Shown one piece after another: positions 53,663 through 63,384 of a DNA stretch of 64,000 nucleotides. Each line of letters starts with the position of its first letter. Position 1 is the stretch's first letter. A program made the position numbers and the translations under genes. The notes beneath the pieces were generated by a model. The model was not told the origin of the DNA. It worked only from the letters and a program-made list of their open reading frames with translations, and did not search any database. Source of the DNA: Paraglaciecola sp030730205 (lineage in GTDB: Bacteria; Pseudomonadota; Gammaproteobacteria; Enterobacterales; Alteromonadaceae); contig NZ_JBGQOM010000003.1 in assembly GCF_052119645.1 (NCBI RefSeq), forward strand, positions 310,001-374,000. The letters run 5' to 3'.

Positions 53663-55768
53663 TTATTCAGTGCGATAGAGGTAAGTCGGAATAATGGCAA
53701 CTGACTCCGGCGCTGGGTAGGCAATACTTACGTCTGGACTGACATCACCACCTGCACTAACTAAGATGTTGTCGAAACGCATGACTAATCCATTTGATTT
53801 CTCTGCTACGAATAGGTTTTTACCATCAAACATAATATCCACTGGATTACCCAACATCGAATTAGCACCGGCAATATTCACTGCAACATCGGTTAAACCA
53901 GAGGCCGCTTTCGCCGCAGGTAATACGTACAGCTTGCCGTCAGTGGCATCTGCTGCACTGCCTACATCCGATAAAATCAATGAATCACTCGCAGGATCAT
54001 AATCAATACCATGAATATTAGTCGGTGCCGCTATCGCGACTCCTGATACGGCTGGTGTAATTAAGCGATCTTCACCGCTAATAGTGGTGGTACCTGCAGC
54101 AATTTTAGCGCTCACTTGGTCGAATACCGCCACTGTGCCATTGGTTAGAGCGACAAACGCTTTGTCAGTCAAGGTATCATAATCCACATCCCAAGGGCGG
54201 GCAGAACCTGATGGAACCAAGCTTAGTAGTGGGCTTATGTCGCCAGCAGCACAACTTGAAAAGATTAAGATCCCTGGTGAGGTAGCATTATTCTCAGCTA
54301 CAAAAATCAGGCCTTTTTCGGAAGACACATCTAATCCTTTTGGTGCGATTAAACCCGTGCTAGCACCTGCAATCATGCGGTCACGAGAAGGGGTGTAGCT
54401 TTCATCATCTCTAAGGGTTGCGACTCGGTTCGCAATAGCGATGCCGCCCATTGCTGTAGTTGTATCGTCAAAGGTAGTGTAGCTGTCACCTGCTAAATCG
54501 AAGGTCACGCTTTCAATGCTAATGCCATGGTCAAAACGAGTGAGCTGCGCATTTAGCGCTGAGCTAAAACGTCCTACCATACCCGTAGTGGCACTAGCTG
54601 AACTTGGGTTGCTGCTCACGGCAACACCTCGCAATGTGGTGTTTGCTTCCCAGATATCTGATACATCTGAATAGGTCATTGAAGCAGACATTTCTACCAG
54701 AGACTCTGGCTTAGTGGCAGGAGTCACGAGAGAAGGAGCCACATCACCGCTTGGTCCAGAAAATATGTTTGAAAAGACTAAAATAGCATCGTTTGATTTT
54801 TCAGCAACTCGTAAATCACTGCCAGACAAGACGATATCGACTGGGTTACCTAATAGGGTTGAAGCGCCAGAAATTGAGCGTTCTACCGTGACATTACCGT
54901 CAACACTAGAGGCGTTACCGATGACATAAATAGCTCCATCGCTGGCTGACGCCGCATCACCCACATCACTCAACACTAATTTATCCCTTGAGCGGTCATA
55001 AACAATACCGTGAATATTTACAGACATTGCCATTTGCGTTTCATCACTCGGAGTGATGACCCGTGCAGGCATCGCCATAAAACCACCAGCAACATAGTCG
55101 TCGTAAACCGCTACCGTACCGTCAGTAAGAGCAACAAATAGACGGTCATTAATTTCGTCATAACTTAAATCCCATGGTTTCGCCGTTGTCATCGTTTCAG
55201 CAAGTGGGGCAACATTACCTGCGGCGGCCGAGCCAAATACACTGATACGCATACCATTAAAATCAGCAATCAAAATCAGTCCAGCACCTTGCACAACCTC
55301 AATACCTTTGGGGTTAGTCAGGCCTGTCGCTGCCCCAGTAATATCGCGATCAGTATTGGCTTGATACATTGCACCATCACTACGACTGGCTACATGACAT
55401 AGGGTTCTCACACTGCCTAAACTGCTATCCCCTGCGTGAACCAAATTAGATAAAGGATCTAAGTCGATACCTTCGTTGTTTGCAGAGCTTAGGGTTTTTA
55501 ACAGGCCTGCGTTTTGGTCCACGACACTGACTGTTCCAGCATTGTCTGCCCCATTATTCGATATAAAGAAGGTTGCTGGCGAAAAAGACGGGCTGCCATT
55601 TGCGCCATCTTGGCCATTCATCCCATCTTGACCGTTCATGCCGGGTGCCCCCATATCGCCATCGTCACCGTTACAAGCCGTTAGTGCAAATGCAATCGAC
55701 ACACCTAACAAAGTCCTTAAAAATGTTGCTGTAAGGGGCATAGACCCTTGATTTTTAGTTGTTTTCAT
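53663..55768 (-). CDS. Beta-propeller lipoprotein with collagen-like segment and internal duplication
   Basis: 701 residues. Signal peptide with lipobox LTAC-N (Cys about 32), a short collagen-like Gly-x-x segment (GDMGAPGMNGQDGMNGQDG), then two homologous halves (about 140-350 and 470-690). Each half repeats NPKGIEV/APKGLDV, KPWDLSY/RPWDVDY, FVALTDGTVAVYD/FVALTNGTVAVFD, NIHGIVYD/NIHGIDYD, LSDVG and LLGNPVDIV/MLGNPVDIM. NHL/YVTN-like propellers of this kind are usually surface-exposed. Own terminator; divergent from the tail sheath gene over 264 bp. Function unknown. Confidence 0.83.
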   Translation of the reverse strand: MKTTKNQGSMPLTATFLRTLLGVSIAFALTACNGDDGDMGAPGMNGQDGMNGQDGANGSPSFSPATFFISNNGADNAGTVSVVDQNAGLLKTLSSANNEGIDLDPLSNLVHAGDSSLGSVRTLCHVASRSDGAMYQANTDRDITGAATGLTNPKGIEVVQGAGLILIADFNGMRISVFGSAAAGNVAPLAETMTTAKPWDLSYDEINDRLFVALTDGTVAVYDDYVAGGFMAMPARVITPSDETQMAMSVNIHGIVYDRSRDKLVLSDVGDAASASDGAIYVIGNASSVDGNVTVERSISGASTLLGNPVDIVLSGSDLRVAEKSNDAILVFSNIFSGPSGDVAPSLVTPATKPESLVEMSASMTYSDVSDIWEANTTLRGVAVSSNPSSASATTGMVGRFSSALNAQLTRFDHGISIESVTFDLAGDSYTTFDDTTTAMGGIAIANRVATLRDDESYTPSRDRMIAGASTGLIAPKGLDVSSEKGLIFVAENNATSPGILIFSSCAAGDISPLLSLVPSGSARPWDVDYDTLTDKAFVALTNGTVAVFDQVSAKIAAGTTTISGEDRLITPAVSGVAIAAPTNIHGIDYDPASDSLILSDVGSAADATDGKLYVLPAAKAASGLTDVAVNIAGANSMLGNPVDIMFDGKNLFVAEKSNGLVMRFDNILVSAGGDVSPDVSIAYPAPESVAIIPTYLYRTE

Positions 55769-56032
55769 TATTCCTCTCCAATTACAAATTAAGTGAGTAG
55801 TACCAGCAGACGAACTGCACTAACGCTGCCTTTCAAAAAGCCAAACGACTCAGGTAGGTGACTGGATGCAAAAAAATGAAAATAAATTTAACAACCTTAA
55901 AAATGTCAAAAAAAATGGCTTTGTATGGCACTTAATTGACTATGAACTAGGCTATATACACGGATTTATGGTGGTTTTCGCAAACGAAAATTTACACGTT
56001 CAGCTGCTCATTCAGCTCAAAAGGATAGGACA

Positions 56033-57571
56033 ATGCCAGAATATTTAACGCCTGGGGTTTTCATCAACGAAACCCCTCGTCTGCCGCCACACATCGTTTC
56101 AGCTTCAAGTCATATTGCGATCTTTATTGGTTATACAGAGCGACAGAAATTAAACGGCCTTTCTCTACTGAACGTACCCACTAAAATCAACTCACTGCCT
56201 GAATTCGAACGCTTTTTTGGGGGTGATGCCCTCCACCAATTTGACATCGATACCACGCAAGGGGCTCAGGTTCCTGATCTAACCCTAGCAAATAAGGGTT
56301 ACAGCCTGAATCAATGCAGTCAAAATTTTTTACTGTATCGCAGCATCGTCTTATTTTTTAACAATGGTGGTAGCACATGTTACGTGGTTTCTGTAGGTCA
56401 CTATGGTGCAAACATAAGCCCAAACTCGCTGCTAAATGGATTAAAGGCTATCACTCACGATATACCAGCATCGATTGTGTTAATACCTGACGCGGTAGCC
56501 TTAGATAATCAAAATGACTGCACGGCAGTGCAACACGCCCTGCTCAGCCATTGCTCTCAAAAATCTGCTAAACGCTTTGCTATCGTAGATATTTATCAAG
56601 GCTATTTAGCATCAAATCGAGCCAATCAAAACGACTGTATCGATTCGTTTTGCCACAACATAGGCAGCCAAAATCTCAGTTATGCAGCCGCCTATTATCC
56701 TTGGATAAATACCAGCATAGTTGGCGCCAACGACCTTCATTTCACTGCTATTAAAGCTATAGCCAAGCTAAAAACATTGTTATTTGCGGAGCTAAATATA
56801 CAGTATTCACAACGAGACAAAAAACAGCACATCATGCGGCAATACGTCCAAGGGATAATTGATATGTTGCCAGAAAACGGCCTTGACCCTCACAAACAAA
56901 AACAGAGCGCTCAAACTCAAAAAGCACATCAAATGCTACTTAGTGCTAGCCCATTTTATCAGGCGTTATTCACCACTATGGCTGAAAAACTGAGCCTTTT
57001 GCCGCCAAGTGGCGCGGTGTGTGGGGCTTATGTCTTCACTGACTTAAGCACAGGGGTATGGAAAGCTCCGGCCAATATTTCGCTAACCTCAGTTATTAGT
57101 CCATGCCAGTTGGTGAATAATCAACTTCAACAAGACATGACAGTCACGCCGTCGGGTAAGTCAGTGAATGCTATCCGCTACTTTATCGGTCAGGGTGTGC
57201 TGATTTGGGGGGCGAGAACCCTTGCAGGTAATGACAATGAATGGCGCTATATCAATATCAGGCGCACCATGAATATGATCGAAAAATCTATTGAAGAGGC
57301 TTTAAAAGGCCTGGCACAAGAGCCTAATGATCACAACCTATGGACTACTGCTCGTACCATGATAGACAACTACCTCATGCAACTTTGGCGGACAGGTGCT
57401 TTAGCAGGCGCCAAGCCTGACGACGCTTATTTTGTTAGAGTAGGCATCAATCAGACCATGACCTACACCGATATTCAAAAAGGTCACTTAATCGTTGAAC
57501 TTGGCATCTCTATGCGCAAACCAGCTGAATTTACCTTACTTAAGATCATCCAAACCGTATCAGCCAGTTAA
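56033..57571 (+). CDS. Solitary contractile tail sheath protein
   Basis: 512 residues. The N-terminal MPEYLTPGVFINETPRLPPH is the sheath handshake region. The C-terminus is the conserved sheath domain: IWGARTLAGNDNEWRYINIR, then MNMIEKSIEEALKG, LWRTGALAGAKPDDAYFVRV and a last strand LGISMRKPAEFTLLKI. Relatives are phage gpFI and sheath proteins of extracellular contractile injection systems. No tube, baseplate, spike, AAA ATPase or lysis gene is adjacent. AGGATAGG before the ATG and an intact frame argue it is expressed. Confidence 0.88.
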   Translation: MPEYLTPGVFINETPRLPPHIVSASSHIAIFIGYTERQKLNGLSLLNVPTKINSLPEFERFFGGDALHQFDIDTTQGAQVPDLTLANKGYSLNQCSQNFLLYRSIVLFFNNGGSTCYVVSVGHYGANISPNSLLNGLKAITHDIPASIVLIPDAVALDNQNDCTAVQHALLSHCSQKSAKRFAIVDIYQGYLASNRANQNDCIDSFCHNIGSQNLSYAAAYYPWINTSIVGANDLHFTAIKAIAKLKTLLFAELNIQYSQRDKKQHIMRQYVQGIIDMLPENGLDPHKQKQSAQTQKAHQMLLSASPFYQALFTTMAEKLSLLPPSGAVCGAYVFTDLSTGVWKAPANISLTSVISPCQLVNNQLQQDMTVTPSGKSVNAIRYFIGQGVLIWGARTLAGNDNEWRYINIRRTMNMIEKSIEEALKGLAQEPNDHNLWTTARTMIDNYLMQLWRTGALAGAKPDDAYFVRVGINQTMTYTDIQKGHLIVELGISMRKPAEFTLLKIIQTVSAS

Positions 57572-57677
57572 GTAATGTTTAGGCGGCAATGCTTGCTATT
57601 TGAACTAAACCGCTAACGGCCTTGGTGGTTAAGTATCACCAATGCTAGCCTTAGGGTTTTATTCAGTCGGTTTGAGT

Positions 57678-58643
57678 ATGCGCCACACCCTTGCTATTTT
57701 TCTCAGTGTCTATGTATTTTCATTTTCAATTAGTGCAGAAAACATTCGCTATCATATGACTGTTGCACAAGATGGCAGCGGTGATTTCAGGTCTATTCAA
57801 GCTGCAATTGATGCTAGCAAAACGTTTCCTGATAAACCCATCACCATTAATATTAAAAACGGCCTCTACCAAGAAAAAGTGCATGTCTATGAATGGAATC
57901 CTCGTGTAAACCTGATTGGCGAAAGCGCCGAAAATACCATCATCAGTTTTGATGATCACTTTAATAAAATCGCTAAAGGCCGCAACAGTACCTTCCATAC
58001 GGCAACCTTACAGGTAGACGGCAATGACTTTCATGCCCGCAACCTCACGATACGCAATACGGCCGGTCCGGTAGGACAGGCTATCGCTCTTGCTGTTACT
58101 GCAGACCGCGCAAGTTTTTACCAAACGCGTTTATTAGGCCATCAAGATACGGTGTATGTCAGCGGTGAAAACACTCGTCAGTACTTTAAGGATTGTTATA
58201 TTGAAGGCACCACTGATTTTATTTTTGGCAACGCCACAGCAGTATTTGATCACTGCGAAATAAAATCTCTGAGTAATTCTTTTATTACTGCGGCCTCGAC
58301 GGTGGCGCATAATGACATCGGTTTGGTGTTTTTAAACTGTCGTTTAACCGCTAAAGAGGGGGTAAACGAGGTGTATTTAGGTCGCCCTTGGCGCACCTTT
58401 GCTAAAACAGTATTCATAAACTCTGATTTTGGTTCGCATATCACGCCTAAAGGGTGGGATGATTGGAGCAATCAAGCCGCTCATCGTAATAGCTACTACG
58501 CAGAATTTAATAATCATGGCCCAGGCGCAAACCCCAAAGGTCGGGTGAATTGGGCACATCAATTAACGCGTGAACAAGCCAAGCAATATCAATTGTCGAC
58601 TCTACTGGCCTCACCTCATCATCCAAGTTGGTATAAAAAATAG
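57678..58643 (+). CDS. Exported pectinesterase (CE8)
   Basis: 321 residues from the ATG at 57678, which gives a signal peptide (MRHTLAIFLSVYVFSFSISA). It is a right-handed beta-helix with CE8 motifs: GQAIALAV, GHQDTVYVSG (first catalytic Asp), EGTTDFIFGNATAVFDHC (second Asp) and LGRPWR. It removes methyl esters from homogalacturonan. It stands alone, without lyase or TonB receptor genes nearby, so it may depend on enzymes encoded elsewhere. Confidence 0.93.
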   Translation: MRHTLAIFLSVYVFSFSISAENIRYHMTVAQDGSGDFRSIQAAIDASKTFPDKPITINIKNGLYQEKVHVYEWNPRVNLIGESAENTIISFDDHFNKIAKGRNSTFHTATLQVDGNDFHARNLTIRNTAGPVGQAIALAVTADRASFYQTRLLGHQDTVYVSGENTRQYFKDCYIEGTTDFIFGNATAVFDHCEIKSLSNSFITAASTVAHNDIGLVFLNCRLTAKEGVNEVYLGRPWRTFAKTVFINSDFGSHITPKGWDDWSNQAAHRNSYYAEFNNHGPGANPKGRVNWAHQLTREQAKQYQLSTLLASPHHPSWYKK

Positions 58644-58931
58644 CCTTGCTTGGATAACGTTTACAAATCTAAGCGACTCGAAACGTGCTAATCTTGTTTG
58701 CTGCAGTTTCATTATTAATAGCCCAGATTGACGAATTAAAAGCTCAAGACTCCCACTCAATTATTAGCAATATTTAGATAGACTAACGAGGTAGTTTAGC
58801 TACTATTAAGCAGTACTTAGCGCTTTAAAAGTGAGTATTGACCGGTTAGGTACAAGATAAAAAGCCTAGATCTGGAGTTTGTTATTCTTGGCAAAATAAC
58901 GTGAGATACTAACTAAATGAGGTGAGCTTGC

Positions 58932-60062
58932 TTGAAAATTTTTCAATCTGTATATCAAAATCAACACTGGCATTCACCCTTGCCACAAAGCGCTAAAGCC
59001 CAGTGGTTGCTGGCTTTCGGTGATCATAATGCCATGTCATCTGATGACTTTCGCCAAGAGTTAAAAAGCGCTTTCCCTCAGGCGCAAATTATTGGCTGTA
59101 CAACAAGTGGAGAAATCCAAGGCAACCTTATTTTTGACAACAGCATTTGCTTAACCGCAGTGGAATTTTCTAGTTCAAACATACACGTGGTTAGTGACGC
59201 GATTGGGAACTACAAAAATTCCGATGACCTTATTAGCCACTTACTCTGCCAATTACCCGATGACGGGCTAAAGCATGTTTTTATTGTTAGTGATGGTCAG
59301 TTAGTTAATGGTAGCGAATTAGTCGATGGTTTGCAGCGTCATTTACCTGAAGGCGTTACCGCAACAGGCGGATTAGCTGGTGACGGTGACAAATTTGAAC
59401 AAACTACCGTGTGGCATAACGATAGAGTTGAAAACGGTTTAGTTGTGGTGGCTGGGTTCTACGGTGACAACCTAAACATAGGGCATGGCAACTTAGGTGG
59501 CTGGCATCCCTTCGGTCCTAAACGCATCATAACGAAGTCACAAGCCAATGTACTGTTGGAGATAGACAATCAACCCGCTTTAGATTTATACAAAAACTTT
59601 TTAGGTGAATTTGCTGACGGTTTACCCGCCTCAGCCTTACTTTATCCTTTAGCACTGCAATTAGAGGGAGAGTCAGAGCAACTTGTTCGCACTATTCTAT
59701 CGATCGACGAAGAAAGCAAAAGCATGGTTTTTGCTGGCAATATGCCAGAGGGCTCAAGCTGTCAATTAATGCAATCTAATTATGAAGACTTAATCGATGG
59801 CGCTCAAATGGCCGCCAAGCAAGCGTTATCGTCAAACGAACAAATTAAACCAGAACTCGCCATCCTCATTAGCTGCGTTGGACGACGATTGGTTCTGGGC
59901 CAGCGAGTGGAAGAGGAGTTGGAGATTATTGAAGACACCTTTCCTTCAAATTGCGCTTTTAGCGGGTTTTATTCTTACGGAGAAATATCGCCTATTAAGG
60001 CGATTGGCCGCTGTGGTTTGCACAATCAGACCATGACTATCACGCTTTTTTCAGAAAACTAA
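58932..60062 (+). CDS. FIST-domain sensory protein
   Basis: 376 residues: FIST N domain (about 25-220; WLLAFGDHNAMSSDDFRQEL, IIGCTTSGEIQG, GVTATGGLAGDG) and FIST C domain (about 220-360; LPASALLYPLAL, LAILISCVGRRLVLGQR, FSGFYSYGEISP). FIST domains are proposed intracellular small-ligand (amino acid) sensors. The start is TTG with GAGGTGAG upstream. It lies 3 bp before the GGDEF-EAL gene, so it is likely a co-translated input module. Confidence 0.92.
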   Translation: MKIFQSVYQNQHWHSPLPQSAKAQWLLAFGDHNAMSSDDFRQELKSAFPQAQIIGCTTSGEIQGNLIFDNSICLTAVEFSSSNIHVVSDAIGNYKNSDDLISHLLCQLPDDGLKHVFIVSDGQLVNGSELVDGLQRHLPEGVTATGGLAGDGDKFEQTTVWHNDRVENGLVVVAGFYGDNLNIGHGNLGGWHPFGPKRIITKSQANVLLEIDNQPALDLYKNFLGEFADGLPASALLYPLALQLEGESEQLVRTILSIDEESKSMVFAGNMPEGSSCQLMQSNYEDLIDGAQMAAKQALSSNEQIKPELAILISCVGRRLVLGQRVEEELEIIEDTFPSNCAFSGFYSYGEISPIKAIGRCGLHNQTMTITLFSEN

Positions 60063-60065
60063 CCT

Positions 60066-61970
60066 ATGCATAAATTGTTACAGCGACAACTTAAGCGCAC
60101 ACTAAAAGATGAGGCATTTGAAACAGAAAATAATGTTTTGTTGCAATCCATATCCGATGCCTATAGTCAAAACGAACAAACCCTCAAAATGCTTGAGCGC
60201 TCATTATTTTTGACCTCAAATGAGCTAAATGAACGCAATGAAACCCTAAAAAACCAACTTGCGTCCATGGAACACGTGCAAGCTCAACTCAAACACTCAC
60301 TCGGTTTATTGCAAGCCACCTTTGATTCAACTGGCGAAATAGTCTTAGTGTATGATTTAGAAGGAGAGTTGATTTCGTTTAACAGTATGGGTAAGGCCTT
60401 TTTTAACGACATTAATTTGACAGAAGTCACCACCTGGAAAGCCTTTTTAGATTATTTGCAAGACAGAGATCAGCTCTTATTGCTGGTAGAAGAACTCAAA
60501 GAAGACCCGTTAAAAGATTTATCGGGCACCCTAGCAATGCGTGATACTCGATATTTTAGTTTTCGCTCTTTACCCCAAATTCAAGAAGGGAAACTCACTG
60601 GCCGTGTATGGTGCTTTCACGACGTTACGCTGCAAAAACAACACGAAGCCACCATCCAGTATCAAGCTTATCACGACAGCTTAACTGGCTTACCTAATCG
60701 TGCCCTACTACTTGATCGGATTAAACATTCCCTCGCGATTGCTAAAAGAGAGAAAAATAAATTAGCGATATTGTTTCTTGATCTCGACAATTTTAAAAAG
60801 GTTAACGATAGCGAAGGTCATGAAGCAGGCGATAAATTGTTGCAAGAAGTTGTGCGGCGACTGCAAACGAGACTAAGAGAGCAAGATACACTTTCGCGCC
60901 AGGGCGGCGACGAGTTTGTTATTTTACTCGAAAACATCCAGTCCGAAAACGCCGTGACCTCCATCTGTCAAGATATCCTAGCCTTGTTAAAAATGCCTTT
61001 TGATATTGCTACACGCCAGCACTACGTCACTGCCAGTATTGGTATCGCCGTCTACCCAAGCGATGACGATAACGCATCGGCCCTGATTCGAAAGGCTGAC
61101 TTAGCCATGTACCAATCAAAAGCAGCCGGAAAAAATGGCCTGCATTTTTACAGCCACGAAGTTGAAAGTAATGCACTGCAACAGCTAGCCATCGAACAAG
61201 CCTTACGCAAGGCTGTCAGCAACGGCGAACTGCACTTGGAATACCAACCCAAGGTAGATTTAGCGAGTATGCAAATAAGTAGTCTTGAGGCCCTGTGCAG
61301 ATGGCAACGGCCAAATGGCGACCGAGTATCTCCTGATGTTTTTATTGCGATAGCAGAGCAGACGGGCTTAATTACTGACATCGGCCAAATGGTGATTACA
61401 AAAACTTGTCAGCAAATTGCTAAATGGAATCAATTGGATATTTGTAAGACGACAGTGTCGATAAATTTAAGCAGCTTAGAGTTTCAAAGCGAAATACTCA
61501 TTAAGCATCTTATCGACAGCCTAGAACGTTTTAATATTGAGGGTAGCCAGCTCATTATTGAGTTGACCGAGTCTATTTTTATGGAAGACAAAGACAGTAT
61601 TAAAGAGACGATGCTGATGTTAAATAAGCTTGGCATTACCTTCGCTTTAGATGACTTTGGTAAGGGTTACTCTTCCTTTAGCTACTTACAGTTTTTACCG
61701 CTGCATTATTTAAAAGTCGACAAGGCGTTTTTACAAGACATTCAGTCCAATGCGCAATCATCAACTATCGCTAAAACCATTATTGATATTGGTCATAATT
61801 TGGGATTAAGTGTTATTGCAGAAGGAATTGAAGACCAGTTTATGTTGGACTATGTGACGGCTCATAAATGTAACATCGGCCAGGGGTTTTTCTTACACAA
61901 GCCAATGATGCCAGAAGCAGCAACGCCACTTTTACCTAAGCTACACACTGAATTAGGTGATATGTTATGA
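60066..61970 (+). CDS. PAS-GGDEF-EAL cyclic-di-GMP enzyme
   Basis: 634 residues: N-terminal coiled coil (about 20-85), PAS domain (about 85-200), GGDEF (about 205-370), EAL (about 380-630). GGDEF is intact (SRQGGDEFVILLE), with an I-site R-E-Q-D five residues before it. EAL residues are intact: SLEALCRW, INLSSLEFQ, IELTESIFM, LDDFGKGYSSF, LKVDKAF, VIAEGIED and GQGFFLHKP. Both activities are therefore possible. No membrane segment, so it is cytoplasmic. Overlaps the BLUF gene by 4 bp (ATGA). Confidence 0.95.
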   Translation: MHKLLQRQLKRTLKDEAFETENNVLLQSISDAYSQNEQTLKMLERSLFLTSNELNERNETLKNQLASMEHVQAQLKHSLGLLQATFDSTGEIVLVYDLEGELISFNSMGKAFFNDINLTEVTTWKAFLDYLQDRDQLLLLVEELKEDPLKDLSGTLAMRDTRYFSFRSLPQIQEGKLTGRVWCFHDVTLQKQHEATIQYQAYHDSLTGLPNRALLLDRIKHSLAIAKREKNKLAILFLDLDNFKKVNDSEGHEAGDKLLQEVVRRLQTRLREQDTLSRQGGDEFVILLENIQSENAVTSICQDILALLKMPFDIATRQHYVTASIGIAVYPSDDDNASALIRKADLAMYQSKAAGKNGLHFYSHEVESNALQQLAIEQALRKAVSNGELHLEYQPKVDLASMQISSLEALCRWQRPNGDRVSPDVFIAIAEQTGLITDIGQMVITKTCQQIAKWNQLDICKTTVSINLSSLEFQSEILIKHLIDSLERFNIEGSQLIIELTESIFMEDKDSIKETMLMLNKLGITFALDDFGKGYSSFSYLQFLPLHYLKVDKAFLQDIQSNAQSSTIAKTIIDIGHNLGLSVIAEGIEDQFMLDYVTAHKCNIGQGFFLHKPMMPEAATPLLPKLHTELGDML

Positions 61971-62419
61971 ATAAGCTCGAAACAACACCACCATTAGTTG
62001 AATTAGTGTATGTCAGTGTCGCCAGTGTCGACTTTACTCACCAAGATCTTATTGAAATCCTCAAAATCGCGCGAAAAAATAATTACATAAACGATATTTC
62101 TGGTTTGCTGCTATACAACAATAAAGGCAATTTTATTCAAGCCATAGAAGGCCCTGAAAAAGCGATTAATCTATTGTTCGACAAAATCAAACAAGACCAA
62201 CGCCATGACCAAGTGTATCAGTTAGCGTATCGACCAATCAGCAAACGCTGCTTTGCTGATTGGCAAATGGGATTTAAATTACTCGATGATGTGCCTATGC
62301 CCGAGGTGCAAGGCTTCTCAGAATTCATGCACCAAGATGCAAATATTAATCACTTTGTTGAACATAAAAACTTTGCCTTAGAATTACTCGATTACTTTAG
62401 ACAAACCAACACTAATTAG
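61967..62419 (+). CDS. BLUF blue-light photoreceptor
   Basis: 150 residues. BLUF domain (about 10-105) with the flavin-pocket residues Tyr15 (ELVYVS), Asn39 (ARKNN), Gln58 (NFIQAIEG), Trp99 and Met101 (FADWQMGF). The 45-residue C-terminal tail is helical and probably contacts a partner. Family members bind FAD and signal on blue light, often to cyclic-di-GMP enzymes. Its gene overlaps the GGDEF-EAL gene, so that enzyme is the likely target. Confidence 0.94.
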   Translation: MNKLETTPPLVELVYVSVASVDFTHQDLIEILKIARKNNYINDISGLLLYNNKGNFIQAIEGPEKAINLLFDKIKQDQRHDQVYQLAYRPISKRCFADWQMGFKLLDDVPMPEVQGFSEFMHQDANINHFVEHKNFALELLDYFRQTNTN

Positions 62420-62440
62420 GCCATCCAGCTAATCGAGTAA

Positions 62441-63361
62441 CTACTCACCGAAGATTGACCATCCGGTCTTTTGCGCCAATATCTCAAGGGCATGAGTGCC
62501 TAACTTACTGTTGCCAATTGCATCAAGTCCAGGCGACCACACCGCTATTGATGCTTTACCCGGTGCAATAACCAATATACCACCGCCCACGCCACTTTTA
62601 CCCGGTAAACCCACTCTAAATGCAAACTCACCCGAACCATCATAATGACCGCACATCAACATCAATGAGTTGATGCGCTTCGCACGATTTGGTGACACAA
62701 CGGCATAACCCGTATGTGGATTGATGCCGTTATTAGCCAAAAACAAACCCGCTGTGGCAAGTTGCTGAGTATTCATGGCGATAGAGCAATGATGAAAGTA
62801 CGTGCCGAGCACCGCATCAACTGGGTTTTTAAAATGACCGAAAGACGCCATAAAATGTGCTAAAGAGGCGTTTCGGTCACCGGTTTCTAACTCTGAGCGC
62901 GCCACTTTTTCATCAATGGCAATGCTGTCATCATTCGCTAAAAAACGCACAAATTGTATAATTTCAGCCAAGGTTTCTTTGGGTTGATGGCCCTGCATAA
63001 TGGCATCAGCAATCGCGATGGCGCCAGCGTTAATGAAAGGGTTTCGGGGTTTACCGTGCTCGTGTTCCAGTTGCACAATGGAATTAAACGGGTCACCTGA
63101 GGGTTCACGACCAACGCGTTGCCAAACCCGCTCCCCTAGTTTGCCTAGTGCTAAGGTAAGAGTAAAAACTTTAGAAACACTTTGTATGGAGAATAGGGTG
63201 TGTGCGCAGCCCGCGTGGTAAACCTCGCCATTTGTCAGGGCGATACTAATGGCGAACTGGTCTGGGTTAACACTTGCAAGCTGCGGAATATAGGATGCGA
63301 CAGTGCCCTTGTTAGGCACCAAAGCCATCTGCGCAGCGATATCATCTATAATAGTTTGCAC
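62441..63361 (-). CDS. glsA: Glutaminase A
   Basis: About 306 residues. Beta-lactamase-fold glutaminase with Ser-x-x-Lys in LFSIQSVSKVFTLTLAL, the NAGAI motif in NPFINAGAIAIAD, and LPGKSGVGGGILVI. Deaminates glutamine to glutamate and ammonia. The preferred start is GTG at 63361 with GGAG 6 nt upstream; a TTG at 63367 has no spacing from the GGAG. It lies 23 bp downstream of ilvA on the same strand. Confidence 0.95.
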   Translation of the reverse strand: MQTIIDDIAAQMALVPNKGTVASYIPQLASVNPDQFAISIALTNGEVYHAGCAHTLFSIQSVSKVFTLTLALGKLGERVWQRVGREPSGDPFNSIVQLEHEHGKPRNPFINAGAIAIADAIMQGHQPKETLAEIIQFVRFLANDDSIAIDEKVARSELETGDRNASLAHFMASFGHFKNPVDAVLGTYFHHCSIAMNTQQLATAGLFLANNGINPHTGYAVVSPNRAKRINSLMLMCGHYDGSGEFAFRVGLPGKSGVGGGILVIAPGKASIAVWSPGLDAIGNSKLGTHALEILAQKTGWSIFGE

Positions 63362-63384
63362 AGACAACTCCGGATGACACTTAA

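Noticed and set aside
55866..56048. 60-residue plus-strand reading frame before the tail sheath gene
   Set aside because: Low-complexity start, no family resemblance, and it overlaps the sheath gene start; it probably is promoter/leader DNA.
56033..57571. Prophage region
   Set aside because: Only the sheath gene is phage-like; neighbours are a lipoprotein and a pectinesterase, with no integrase, capsid or attachment repeats seen.
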